In this document: positions 29,200 to 38,076 of the stretch, one piece after another
How the letters are laid out: every line of letters begins with the position of its first letter
Numbering within the stretch: the first letter of the stretch is position 1
Made by a program: the position numbers and the translations under genes
Source: Clostridia bacterium
GTDB taxonomy: Bacteria > Bacillota > Clostridia > Acetivibrionales > JAFADI01
Reading direction: 5' to 3'
Assembly: GCA_026418695.1 (NCBI GenBank)
Contig: JAOAAU010000069.1
Span: 1-64,000, forward strand
Length of the DNA: 64,000 nucleotides
Notes under the pieces: model-generated
The model's database searches: none
What the model saw: the letters and a program-made list of their open reading frames with translations, nothing else
Told to the model about the DNA's origin: nothing

Positions 29200-29440
29200 A
29201 ATTCTTTTCCTTCCACTTTTGAGCGACCAAAAGCGGCCAAAAGTCGTCATTCAATCGCCATGAGGGCTTCTACAGGTCAAATGAAAACCTTCTATGCACT
29301 TGACGATCATAAAACATTTCTTTGGCGGTCGGTGCAAATTCGCATCCATGGCTCAATTGCACCTAAAATGAACCTCCCTGTTCATTTTACCGCGTCGTTT
29401 GTTTTATAATCGAGTGCAACACGAAGCTTTTCAAACGCTA
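29200..29440. repeat. Possible dispersed element between larB and larC
   Basis: The 364-base gap is not AT-rich spacer. It has ordered features: a tandem GACCAAAAGC / GGCCAAAAGT motif near 29223-29246, a hairpin AAAATGAAC / GTTCATTTT near 29368-29391, and higher GC than other gaps. An 86-codon open frame crosses it but has no ribosome site. I suspect a repeated non-coding element, not a gene. Confidence 0.4.
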
Positions 29441-29508
29441 ATAAGCGTCTTTGGAGCCTTGAAATCACTTATGGATAATTATCAGTAGCCTATCGATATC
29501 CCCATAAC

Positions 29509-30255
29509 CTATAACTTATTGATCATACTGGCGAGATATCCTGCCCCGAACCCATTATCAATGTTAACAACACCGATACCGCTGGCACAGCTGTTCAGCA
29601 TGGTCAGCAGCGCTGAAAGACCGCCGAAATTAGCCCCATATCCAACGCTGGTCGGCACAGCGATGACCGGCTTATCTACCATACCGCCGACTACACTAGC
29701 CAGAGCGCCTTCCATCCCTGCTGCGACAATCAGGACATTGGCTTCCATCAAAACTTCTGCTTGTGCAAACAACCTGTGGATTCCTGCTACTCCGACATCA
29801 TAAACACGCCGGACCGTATTCCCCATGGTTTCCGCAGTTACAGCCGCCTCTTCAGCCACAGGAATATCGGATGTTCCTGCCGTTACAACCGCAATCACCT
29901 TTTTCGTTTTTTGGATTTCTCGTCTATTCACAACAACGATTCTGGCCATTTCATAGTAAACAGCGTCTTCCGTCACTTCTCTGATTCCTTCAAAAACCTC
30001 TCTGCCGGCTCTTGTTGCCATGATATTGTTGTTTCTGGTCATCAGCTTTTCGACGATCCCTTTTGTTTGCTCAACCGTCTTTCCCTGGCAGTAGATTACT
30101 TCGGGATATCCGTTGCGAAGGTGTCTGTGATGGTCCACCTTGGCAAAGCCCAGATCTTCAAAGGGCAAAGTCCTCAATTTTCCCATGGCCTCATCCACGT
30201 CAACCTGTCCATTTTTTACATTCTCAAGCAGTTGCCTGATTGCTTCCATTTCCAT
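29509..30255 (-). CDS. larB: Pyridinium-3,5-biscarboxylate synthase LarB
   Basis: 248 residues of the PurE-like LarB family. The N-terminal helical part carries DHHRHLRNGYPEVIYC near 41. The C-terminal Rossmann-like PurE domain has VTAGTSDIPVAEEAA near 124, VAAGMEGALASVVGG near 172 and PTSVGYGANFGGL near 200. It carboxylates and hydrolyses nicotinic acid adenine dinucleotide to start nickel-pincer synthesis. GGAG lies before ATG 30255, four bases after the previous gene, so it is co-translated with it. Confidence 0.96.
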   Translation of the reverse strand: MEMEAIRQLLENVKNGQVDVDEAMGKLRTLPFEDLGFAKVDHHRHLRNGYPEVIYCQGKTVEQTKGIVEKLMTRNNNIMATRAGREVFEGIREVTEDAVYYEMARIVVVNRREIQKTKKVIAVVTAGTSDIPVAEEAAVTAETMGNTVRRVYDVGVAGIHRLFAQAEVLMEANVLIVAAGMEGALASVVGGMVDKPVIAVPTSVGYGANFGGLSALLTMLNSCASGIGVVNIDNGFGAGYLASMINKL

Positions 30256-30259
30256 AGGC

Positions 30260-31138
30260 TTAACACTCCATTACAGAATTTAATCTATTTGCTGTTTCTT
30301 CACTGATTGTTCCTTTAGACCGGGCAATTTCAACAGTTATTTTACCCAATACTCTGTATACCTTTTCGTACTTCGCATCCAGTTTTTTCATCGCTGCCAG
30401 GTGGCTTTCCACAACAGCAATATCTCCTCTTGATATAGGTCCTGTCAATGCTTTGACACTCCCGAGCCCGCCGATGTTTTGAACTGATTTCTCGAGCAGC
30501 GGTAAAAATACCTTATGAGCATCTCCGGAATCAAAACCGATTTCATGAAGCAATCCTCCGGCAAGGAAGGATAATGCAGCGACATAATTGGATACAAAGC
30601 AGGCAGCGGCATGGTATAAGGGCTTTTGCCCCTTGTCCATTACCAGAAGTTTGCTGTTGAAGCAATCTGCAATATTCTCTGCGATTTGTTGCGCTTCTAT
30701 GGACCCTTCAAACCCAAAATAAATATTGTTTAAACCCTTCCATCCATCCTCCAAATCCGCAAAGGTTTGCAGCGGATGCATCGAAGCAGTGTATGCTCCA
30801 ATTAATCTGAGAGGCTTCAACACATCTGATGAAGCAGCACCGCTGCAGTGGATAAAGGTTTTACAGCAGATATGGCTATGCTCAACTTCTGCCGCAATTC
30901 TCAAGGAAATCTCCTCAATGCATGCATCCGGAACTGTAATGAAAATCATGTCGGATTCCTTGACTACATCCTGAAAATCGGTTCGGAAATCAAAACCGAG
31001 TGTATTCTTGAGGAAATCAACCACACTACTGTTTCTTGTACAAACTCCTGAAATTTTATATCCCTTTTCTTTTAAGCCAATGGTCAAAGCACAGCCGACT
31101 CGACCTGCGCCGATGATACCAATTTTTTTATTAAGCAT
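30260..31138 (-). CDS. Rossmann-fold oxidoreductase with DUF2520 domain
   Basis: 292 residues. IGIIGAGRVGCALTIGL near the N-terminus is an NAD(P)-binding loop. FITVPDACIEEIS near 68 and HCSGAASSDVLKPL near 98 follow, then the helical DUF2520 part with MHPLQTFADLE and FVSNYVAALSFLA. It resembles ketopantoate-reductase-like and F420-dependent-reductase-like proteins. The reaction is unknown. It lies inside the lar run (4 bases before larB, about 60 after larE), so a link to the cofactor or simple co-expression are both possible. Confidence 0.88.
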   Translation of the reverse strand: MLNKKIGIIGAGRVGCALTIGLKEKGYKISGVCTRNSSVVDFLKNTLGFDFRTDFQDVVKESDMIFITVPDACIEEISLRIAAEVEHSHICCKTFIHCSGAASSDVLKPLRLIGAYTASMHPLQTFADLEDGWKGLNNIYFGFEGSIEAQQIAENIADCFNSKLLVMDKGQKPLYHAAACFVSNYVAALSFLAGGLLHEIGFDSGDAHKVFLPLLEKSVQNIGGLGSVKALTGPISRGDIAVVESHLAAMKKLDAKYEKVYRVLGKITVEIARSKGTISEETANRLNSVMEC

Positions 31139-31197
31139 GATAACCAATCCCTATGTACCCTATATTTATTGACGCATCCGCTGCAATGCAGCACAGA

Positions 31198-32013
31198 TCA
31201 CGCATTCACATCGATGGTTTCATTCATGCTGCCTGTCCTGTATCCCTTTAAGTCAAGAGATACATAAGTAAACCCGATCTCTTTGAACCTCTTGTTGACG
31301 TTATCCATCAATTCTTCATCAAAGAATTTGCTGCGCTCTTTGGTTGAAACCTCAATTCTTGCAATATCTCCATGATGACGAACACGAACCTGCTTGAAGC
31401 CGAGATCCAGCAGGAATTGCTCTGCTTTATCCACCATTTCAAGCTTTTCCCTCGTAATTTTGTGTCCATAAGGGAATCTGGAAGACAGGCAAGCAAAGGC
31501 AGGTTTATCCCAGGTGGGAAGATCCATTTCCCTGGACAGAATCCGGATATCTTCCTTTGTCATTCCGACCTCTTTTAAAGGACTGATGACCCCCAGCTCC
31601 TTTACAGCCTTCATTCCCGGCCTGTAATCTCCGAGGTCATCCACATTGGAACCGTCAGCAACATACTCAATGTCATACTCTTTGGCTACATCCAGAATTT
31701 TAGTAAACAACTCATTCTTGCAAAAATAGCATCTGTTTACAGGATTGTCGGCAAATCCTTCAATATCAAGCTCCTCAGATGTTATGACTACATGTTTGGT
31801 GCCAAGAGAACCTGCAAAATTCACCGCTTCCCGGAATTCTCTTTCAGGATATGTAGAAGATCGCGCTGTAACAGCAATCACCCTGTCTCCCAAAACTTCA
31901 TGAGCTACCTTTAAAAGGAATGTACTGTCCACACCCCCGGAAAACGCTATGGCCAAACCATTGGTTTTCTTAATATTAGACTTAAGTTTTTCCAGCTTTT
32001 CATTGAGCATCAT
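31198..32013 (-). CDS. larE: Pyridinium-3,5-bisthiocarboxylate synthase LarE
   Basis: About 271 residues. The PP-loop is IAFSGGVDSTFLLK near 23-36. NRCYFCKNELF holds Cys95 and Cys98, and FACLSSRFPYG holds Cys175 (numbered from ATG 32013, after AGGTGG). LarE sulfurates the pincer carboxylates. Single-Cys LarE enzymes sacrifice the Cys at about 176. The extra CxxC here fits the form that holds a [4Fe-4S] cluster on three Cys and could turn over (inference). First gene of the lar run. Confidence 0.95.
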   Translation of the reverse strand: MMLNEKLEKLKSNIKKTNGLAIAFSGGVDSTFLLKVAHEVLGDRVIAVTARSSTYPEREFREAVNFAGSLGTKHVVITSEELDIEGFADNPVNRCYFCKNELFTKILDVAKEYDIEYVADGSNVDDLGDYRPGMKAVKELGVISPLKEVGMTKEDIRILSREMDLPTWDKPAFACLSSRFPYGHKITREKLEMVDKAEQFLLDLGFKQVRVRHHGDIARIEVSTKERSKFFDEELMDNVNKRFKEIGFTYVSLDLKGYRTGSMNETIDVNA

Positions 32014-32483
32014 GTTAACCACCTGTTATTCATTTTTTTATATCCGCAGCTATTACTACGATAAAAATCAAGTTTTGTTTATATAAAATCTATATAAGAT
32101 CATACCACATTTTGTATCACTTTTAAAATGTGTAAGTTGAATATATTTTAACACTAGAATTGCTGCTTCTTTTATAATGAATGCAGTTTTTAGTTCATAC
32201 TAAATGGCAAAATGCTAACTGCGGAATTTTGTAGATAGCTACCTTATTTTAGTTTTAAAGAGTATTATAGATACAGTAAATTAACGATTTGACTTCAAAA
32301 AATTAAATTTAACATAAAGCATTTACTTACATTTAAGATTTCTTTTTTATAGACATATTTCATTTGTTTTACAAGTAGTTTACAAATATTGTTTCCTTGC
32401 ACTCATTCTGCTAATATTAATTTACATGGCACAAAGGGATTTATTCTATTCATTTTGGTATATTATGTAAATTTGGAGAGACT
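32014..32483. promoter_or_regulatory. AT-rich divergent promoter region, larE / exported protein
   Basis: 470 bases with no gene. An 8-bp inverted repeat CACATTTT / AAAATGTG at 32106-32132 could be an operator or weak hairpin upstream of larE. The + side has long A/T runs and a GGAGAG ribosome site before 32484. I see no riboswitch. Confidence 0.5.
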
Positions 32484-35441
32484 ATGAAAAAACTGATATT
32501 TTCTCTTACAATTTTAATAATCACTCTATTTACAATAGGAAATTGCTATAGCGAAAATACTGCAAAGCTGTTTCTTGATGGCAAAGTGTTTGAACTCAAA
32601 GAGCCGATTTTGTTCATGAATGATGACTACTATTTTGATGCCAATGAGCTTTCCCGTATATTGAATATGAGTGTTGAGTCCTCATCTTCTGATACGGTTA
32701 TAATCAGCTATAAAGGAACCAAGTCTACCTATACACTCCCTTCCAGGCAGTTAACAGCAAAGAATCCTTCTGTTGATCATCGCTCACCGGAAACGATTGA
32801 TTCAAAGTTATATTTTCCGTTCAGTTTTTTAAAAAGTACATATAATGTGATCATTAAATTTAACCAGGACCGTCAGATTATTTATATTTATTCCAGAAAC
32901 TCCGCTACTATAACGGACTTTGTCAATCTGACTTTTGACTATTCCCTGAATGCAAATTCAAACTATAAAGTGAATGCCACTGAGTCAGAAAACAAATTTG
33001 AGGACAGTGCAATCTCCTTCACGCATAAGGATGGGAGAATCTCTGCTGTCGTCACCTGCGATCAATTGGATAAAGACTCCATGAACAATATGCGCAGATA
33101 TCTGAATGACTTTTCTTCCAAGGATGAAGCGATTTTCAATAAGTTCGTAGAATACAAAATGAGTTATTTCAGTGCTATGCAGGACTACTATCAGCGGGAT
33201 TTTCTATATGGGATCAGCAGTACGCAGTCTGATGAGCTGAATATGAAAGTAATCTCCCAGTATAAGGAAAACGTTTTTAGTCAGGAATCCGAGATTGCAT
33301 TGTATAATGTCATAAAGTCAGATCACCTGGCCTCCAAGGAAGAAACTCACTTGAACATCGCAATTCCCTTGGCTTCCAACAGAACCGTTTATTCAATAAA
33401 CTTCTCTCTCCCAAAGGGGGAGCTGGATGCTTCCAATATCAAGGAAATCAACAATTTTATCAAAAACCTCAGGATTTCCAACCTGCCAAAACAGGAAAAC
33501 TACTTGAAAGTTTTCTATGACAGCAAATCCATTTATGGAGCAAATAATGGAATTTATCCCTTATTGGATCAGCAGGCTGAACCGGCTTTCTCAACGCTGT
33601 CCAATCCCGATGAAGGCTATGAGATTGAACTCCCGTCTACATTTGTTCCCTACAGACAAAACAATCTCATCCTCTCGTACGGATATAAAAGCTTCAAGAT
33701 TGACTCCAACCAGTTTTTCAGCATCACTTCCCAACGAATCAGTGATGAAAAGACTGCAATCAAAGAAAGGATCAATTTTATCAAAGAGCTTCACAAGGGA
33801 AAGATCAGCGATATTGAAGAAGGTTCTGAAATTGTATCCGACAAGCTGTATTGGTATATGAAATACAGCATTTCCGATGGAAATACAAAAGTGTTTGTCC
33901 AGGACTATTTTGTTGTTTTCAATTCCAGACTCTTCAATCTTCAGTTGAACAGCCGCACCTACAGCCCTTCACAGAACATCCTGAAGGCAATGGTCAGGAT
34001 TTTGGGGTCTGCCAAGTTTTACCCTTCATCCGTCTCCGAGCTCAAACTTCAGCCCCCATTTGCAAAGTTTATCAATAAAGAGGAAGGGTACTCCATCCTC
34101 TGTCCAAACCAGTGGAAAAGCGCCGAAACAGATAACAAGGATATTCAGTACGATTCCTATACGATCAAGAACAGCGATTATTCAGGCCCTATTGAAGTGG
34201 TCATCAATGAAGGCGAACTGAACACCGGCCTTCCCCCCATGGATATTCTCAAATTTGTTACAGGATCAAGTGCACCTGAACTTAAAAAGTATTTCAAAAA
34301 ATACAGCGCCCCCTACTTCAACAGAATCAGTCAACCTGTAGCTTTTAGCTACCGACAGGAGAACGGAACACTATATTTGTATAAATTGGTAAACTTTTTA
34401 GATTCCAGCAACCGAGGAAAGCTGTGTTACTCCGTTGATATCGTCCGGGACAGGAAAATCTATTCTCTTTTCATCACAGTCAGCGATTATATGGCCACCA
34501 ACGGAAGAATTTTCAATAAAAGCTTGAGTTCCGATTTAAATATCATCGCCGGTTCTTTCGGGCTCGAAAATGCCCAGGAATACCTGCTTAGAAAGAACAA
34601 GGGTGAAACTCGGAATAAAAAGATCGTCCTGATCGAGGACTTTTTAAAGCAAAGCCTTAACCGAAATATCAATATCGATTCAATTGAATGTCTTGATTCC
34701 AAGCAAAATCTTCTGGTCAGCGCCGACACGGGAAACGATGCCATGATTTACTGGATCAAAGCGGACTATGATAAAAAGGAATTCATAATTCAGGAAAGCA
34801 TGAATAAGAAAGAGATTTTAAAGTCTATTTCTGAAGGATTGAAGCAGATATACAGCGACAAGACCATTGATGAGATCAAACCCGATGAACGTACGATGTC
34901 TATTGAAGTAAAATTCCATGATGCCGGCCAATTGTCTTCGACAACCAGGAATTTCCAGATCACCGGCTACCTCCGGAACAATTCAATCCAGTGGAAATTG
35001 GATCGCAAGAACTATTCCAGTGCCATTAAGAATGACTGCAAGGAATATATCGAAAAACTCCTCGGAACCAAAGCCAGGGTTTATTTTGATCCGGAACAGG
35101 ACTTCAATGAATACGGCAAAGCCAAGGAAAAGAGTCAGCCTTACTATGTCACCGTTTATACGCAATTTGGAGAGCTTTCCGGGTATTTTGTCTTAAAAGT
35201 GGCTCCGTACAACGATGCGATCAGCCTGGACTCCTATGTACCTATTGAAGTAATCCACGACAAGATCAACAAGCTGTATTCTATTCCAAGCACCGACTTT
35301 ATCCTCTACAACATCGGTATGAGTGAATCCAACAAATTTGAATTTCAGGTGTTCCTCACTTCAAAGTACAGCATTTCTTACAAGATTAGCAAGGCTAAAG
35401 TGATTTTGAACCAGGAAACACATAGAATAGAAATAAAATAG
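32484..35441 (+). CDS. Large exported protein with copper-amine-oxidase-N (stalk) domain
   Basis: 985 residues. A cleavable signal peptide is likely at 1-22 (MKK, hydrophobic core, then CYS-E). Residues about 28-135 look like a Cu_amine_oxidN/stalk domain: KLFLDGKVFEL, the YYFDANELSRIL beta-alpha unit, and YFPFSFLKSTYNV. Two later blocks start NPDEGYEIELP near 372 and NKEEGYSILCP near 530, each followed by about 140 residues with similar beta-rich spacing, which suggests PsbP-like repeats. The C-terminal 250 residues are polar and unassigned. It probably sits outside the membrane on the wall. Function unknown; a monocistronic unit with its own terminator. Confidence 0.85.
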   Translation: MKKLIFSLTILIITLFTIGNCYSENTAKLFLDGKVFELKEPILFMNDDYYFDANELSRILNMSVESSSSDTVIISYKGTKSTYTLPSRQLTAKNPSVDHRSPETIDSKLYFPFSFLKSTYNVIIKFNQDRQIIYIYSRNSATITDFVNLTFDYSLNANSNYKVNATESENKFEDSAISFTHKDGRISAVVTCDQLDKDSMNNMRRYLNDFSSKDEAIFNKFVEYKMSYFSAMQDYYQRDFLYGISSTQSDELNMKVISQYKENVFSQESEIALYNVIKSDHLASKEETHLNIAIPLASNRTVYSINFSLPKGELDASNIKEINNFIKNLRISNLPKQENYLKVFYDSKSIYGANNGIYPLLDQQAEPAFSTLSNPDEGYEIELPSTFVPYRQNNLILSYGYKSFKIDSNQFFSITSQRISDEKTAIKERINFIKELHKGKISDIEEGSEIVSDKLYWYMKYSISDGNTKVFVQDYFVVFNSRLFNLQLNSRTYSPSQNILKAMVRILGSAKFYPSSVSELKLQPPFAKFINKEEGYSILCPNQWKSAETDNKDIQYDSYTIKNSDYSGPIEVVINEGELNTGLPPMDILKFVTGSSAPELKKYFKKYSAPYFNRISQPVAFSYRQENGTLYLYKLVNFLDSSNRGKLCYSVDIVRDRKIYSLFITVSDYMATNGRIFNKSLSSDLNIIAGSFGLENAQEYLLRKNKGETRNKKIVLIEDFLKQSLNRNINIDSIECLDSKQNLLVSADTGNDAMIYWIKADYDKKEFIIQESMNKKEILKSISEGLKQIYSDKTIDEIKPDERTMSIEVKFHDAGQLSSTTRNFQITGYLRNNSIQWKLDRKNYSSAIKNDCKEYIEKLLGTKARVYFDPEQDFNEYGKAKEKSQPYYVTVYTQFGELSGYFVLKVAPYNDAISLDSYVPIEVIHDKINKLYSIPSTDFILYNIGMSESNKFEFQVFLTSKYSISYKISKAKVILNQETHRIEIK

Positions 35442-35449
35442 TAAAAAAG

Positions 35450-35489
35450 AACGGAGTGGGTATACCGCGGTATATCCACTCCGTTTTAA
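35450..35489. terminator. Bidirectional terminator
   Basis: A 17-bp near-perfect stem AACGGAGTGGGTATACC / GGTATATCCACTCCGTT with A-rich and T-rich flanks, between the convergent exported-protein gene and prfB. Confidence 0.9.
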
Positions 35490-35499
35490 ATTTACCTGT

Positions 35500-36607
35500 T
35501 TATTTATTCAGTCCTGCCGCCAAATATGCATTGATAAAGCCGTCCAGTTCTCCGTCCATCACTGAGTTTACATCCCCCATCTCATGATTGGTGCGATGGT
35601 CCTTTACCAGTGTATAAGGACAGAATACATAGGATCTGATTTGGCTTCCCCACGCAATCTCCATCTGGACACCTTTCAGGTCCTCAATCTTCTCTTTTTG
35701 TTCCCGCTCCTTCAATTCAAAAAGCTTTGCTTTCAGCATTTTCATCGCTGTATCCCTGTTTTGGAACTGGGAGCGCTCTGTCTGGCACGCTACGACAACC
35801 CCGGTGGGTATATGAGTAATTCTTACCGCAGATTCCGTCTTGTTGATATGCTGTCCGCCGGCCCCGCTGGCCCGATACGTATCAACTCTCAAATCTTCAG
35901 GGTTGATGTCAATCTTGATATCATCATCGAGTTCAGGCATTACATCCATCGATGCAAATGAAGTATGCCTTCTTCCGGAAGCATCAAAGGGAGATATCCT
36001 GACCAATCGGTGAACACCCTTTTCTGATTTCAGGTATCCGTAAGCATTTTCTCCGATGACATGAATGGTGACACTTTTCACTCCTGCCTCATCTCCGGGT
36101 AGGATATCAAGAATTTTCGCTGTGAAATTCCTGCTTTCAGCCCACCTCGTATACATTCTCAGCAGCATTTGGACCCAGTCCTGAGCCTCTGTTCCTCCAG
36201 CTCCGGCATGCAGTGTAAGAATCGCATTATTTTTATCATATTCACCTGTCAGAAGGGTTTCAAGCCTCAGTTTGTATAAATCATCCTTCAGCTTTTTCAG
36301 ACCCTCACCCACCTCGGGAATGACACTTTCATCCTGCTCTTCCAACCCAAGCTCGGTTAGAGTTTTTAAGTCCTCCCATTCATTCTCAAGGTTTTGAAAC
36401 CTTTCTACCTTGCTTTTCAGCACCTTTGTCCTTTGCAAAACCTTCTGCGAGTTTTCGATGTTATCCCAGAAGTTCGGTTCCGATGCTTTCTGCTCCAGCT
36501 CTCCTATCTCATCGTTCAGTCTAGCGATGTCAAAGAGAAGCCCCCATTTCACCTAATTCAGCTTTGACTGTTTCAATTTCAAGCTTATACTGCTCTAATT
36601 CCAGCAC
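35500..36607 (-). CDS. prfB: Peptide chain release factor 2, with programmed +1 frameshift
   Basis: The main frame has the RF2 marks: RISPFDASGRRHTSF (SPF recognition tripeptide) and GAGGQHINKTESAVR (GGQ catalytic loop). It is open only from 36552. The true N-terminus is in another frame: GTG 36607, with AAAGGA nine bases upstream, gives 25 codons (VLELEQYKLE...GEMGASL). The in-frame TGA at codon 26 is in the context CTT TGA C. A +1 slip at CTT restores DIARLNDE. TGA at codon 26 matches the E. coli site. RF2 reads UGA and UAA, so the site gives autogenous control. Predicted full product is about 368 residues. Confidence 0.95.
36529..36545 (-). promoter_or_regulatory. prfB +1 frameshift site
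   Basis: On the minus strand, GGGGG (36545-36541), then five bases CTTCT, then CTT TGA C (36535-36529). The slippery codon and poor-context stop are canonical; the internal Shine-Dalgarno is two bases farther from CTT than in E. coli. Confidence 0.92.
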
Positions 36608-36692
36608 TTTCATCATTCCTTTCACAATAAGTTAATAGGTTTTACACCCATAACATCTCTATTATCCTTATAAAATCAAATATTGTCAAACA

Positions 36693-36720
36693 ATAAAAGC
36701 CGCAGATTTCCTTCTGCAGC
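36693..36720 (-). terminator. Terminator of the ANTAR regulator gene
   Basis: GCTGCAGA / TCTGCGGC stem (one T.G pair) with a six-base loop, followed on the minus strand by TTTTATTG, about 50 bases after the stop. Confidence 0.8.
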
Positions 36721-36770
36721 CATTTCATCATACTCCACTCCGATATTTCCCTTTATCATAGCAATTTTAC

Positions 36771-37355
36771 TTACTTATTAGTAATCTCATAAGTAAATAT
36801 GATGGCCTCGGCGATTGCCTTCATGGATAGCCGGGAATCCATACTCTTTTTCCTCATTCTTTCATAGGCTTCATTCTCACTGATTCCATCCCTCTCAATG
36901 AGAATCCACTTAGCACGCTCTACAACCTTCCTCGTCTCATAGTTCTCTGTCATTTCCTTAAGCTTCCGGTCCAGTTCATAGATGCGCTGATAGTTCATAT
37001 TGGCCATCTCAACCGAATGCAATAAGATTTCCCTGTTCAGCGGTTTGGGACAAAAGGACAGCGCTTTGGATTTCTTCAGCAGGCTGATGACTTCAACATC
37101 CTTATAATCTCCAACGGCAATGCATGCACAAAGCATCTCATCGTCTATCGTCTCAAGGGTGGTCCGAAGCTCCCGTAACTGCATGCCAAGGTCCACCACA
37201 ACAAAATCCGGACTGTAGCTTCTGATTAATCGAAGAAGTGTTGTTGAGTCACTGCAGTTTCCCAAGAATATATATCCGTTCGGATTCAAAATATTTCGTA
37301 TCGCTATTTGCATGGGGTTTTCTAAAGAAGCTACTACATATTTCTCCCCGGGCAT
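36771..37355 (-). CDS. ANTAR-domain response regulator (RNA-binding antiterminator)
   Basis: 194 residues from ATG 37355 (AAAGGCGGT site; TTG 37373 rejected). Residues 1-120 are receiver-like: the phosphate-site Asp (FVVVDLG, Asp55) and the KP motif (FCPKPLN, Lys104) are present, but the acidic pair at the end of strand 1 is missing (YVVASLEN), so phosphorylation may be altered. A coiled-coil stretch (120-145) leads into the ANTAR three-helix domain: VVERAKWILIERDGISENEAYERM then SMKAIAEAII. ANTAR proteins bind paired hexaloop hairpins in nascent RNA and stop terminator formation. Its likely target is the amtB leader, about 700 bases away. Confidence 0.93.
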   Translation of the reverse strand: MPGEKYVVASLENPMQIAIRNILNPNGYIFLGNCSDSTTLLRLIRSYSPDFVVVDLGMQLRELRTTLETIDDEMLCACIAVGDYKDVEVISLLKKSKALSFCPKPLNREILLHSVEMANMNYQRIYELDRKLKEMTENYETRKVVERAKWILIERDGISENEAYERMRKKSMDSRLSMKAIAEAIIFTYEITNK

Positions 37356-38039
37356 CCAATGACCGCCTTTCAATCATAATTACACTATATTATTCTCTTC
37401 CCTTGTTAGAATAAATTCACACAAAAAATCTACAATTAAATATTCTCACACAACAGGCCTAAATCAATTGATCAATGCACAGCTATTTTTGACTTATTCC
37501 TACGTTTTCGAGTAATACTGAATGTGAAAAAAGCCCCCCGACTGCAAGCTAACCACTTCAGCGAAGGACTTCATCGTCCCAAGTTCTAAACCCTCTGTTT
37601 ACTATTGCACCTGCTATTCAAATACACTCGTACTAAAGTTGAATTTTATTGACCATTGAAATCAGTACAAAAAACAGGCTCATTCATTTATTTTAGTATA
37701 TCAGACATTAAAATCAAATGAAAGTGCTATTCTACTGCTTTTTTAATAAATTCCTACATATATAAACTATTCGCAAGATACTCCTTCGGTCCATGTGCTC
37801 TCTTATGAGACGAATACCTTAAGAAGCATATGCTGTCAATCCGTTCAATGGCTTTGCGAAAATTCACATGGATATCGTAGCATATCGTTTTCCGTTTTGC
37901 AAGTTTGTTTTTCTTTTCCTTCATTTTATTTTTATTATAATCCATCAGCATTGTTAAAGCAGTCGTATTCTGCAACCTTTATCCATTGAAGCCAGTTACC
38001 GCTAGGTATATTTTTTTTTGAATAATTTCACTTTTCATA
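37356..38039. other. Intergenic region upstream of the amtB leader
   Basis: About 680 AT-rich bases. A GC-richer island at 37530-37600 reads on the minus strand as small hairpins (GGAC-GATGAA-GTCC, CTTC-GCT-GAAG) and then GGGGGGC followed by TTTTTT. It could be a small structured RNA or a remnant. A 60-70-codon frame on the minus strand near 37754-37951 lacks a ribosome site and is not called. Confidence 0.4.
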
Positions 38040-38068
38040 TTGCATTTTAAAAAATTCCATGCTATACT
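38040..38068 (+). promoter_or_regulatory. Sigma-A promoter of amtB-glnK
   Basis: TTGCAT (38040-38045), a 17-base spacer and TATACT (38063-38068). Transcription should start near 38075, immediately before the first hairpin of the leader. Confidence 0.7.
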
Positions 38069-38076
38069 GAGGTTAA

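Noticed and set aside
37754-37951. Small basic minus-strand protein of 60-70 residues
   Set aside because: No ribosome site before either start and no family resemblance; it may still be real, but I cannot support it.
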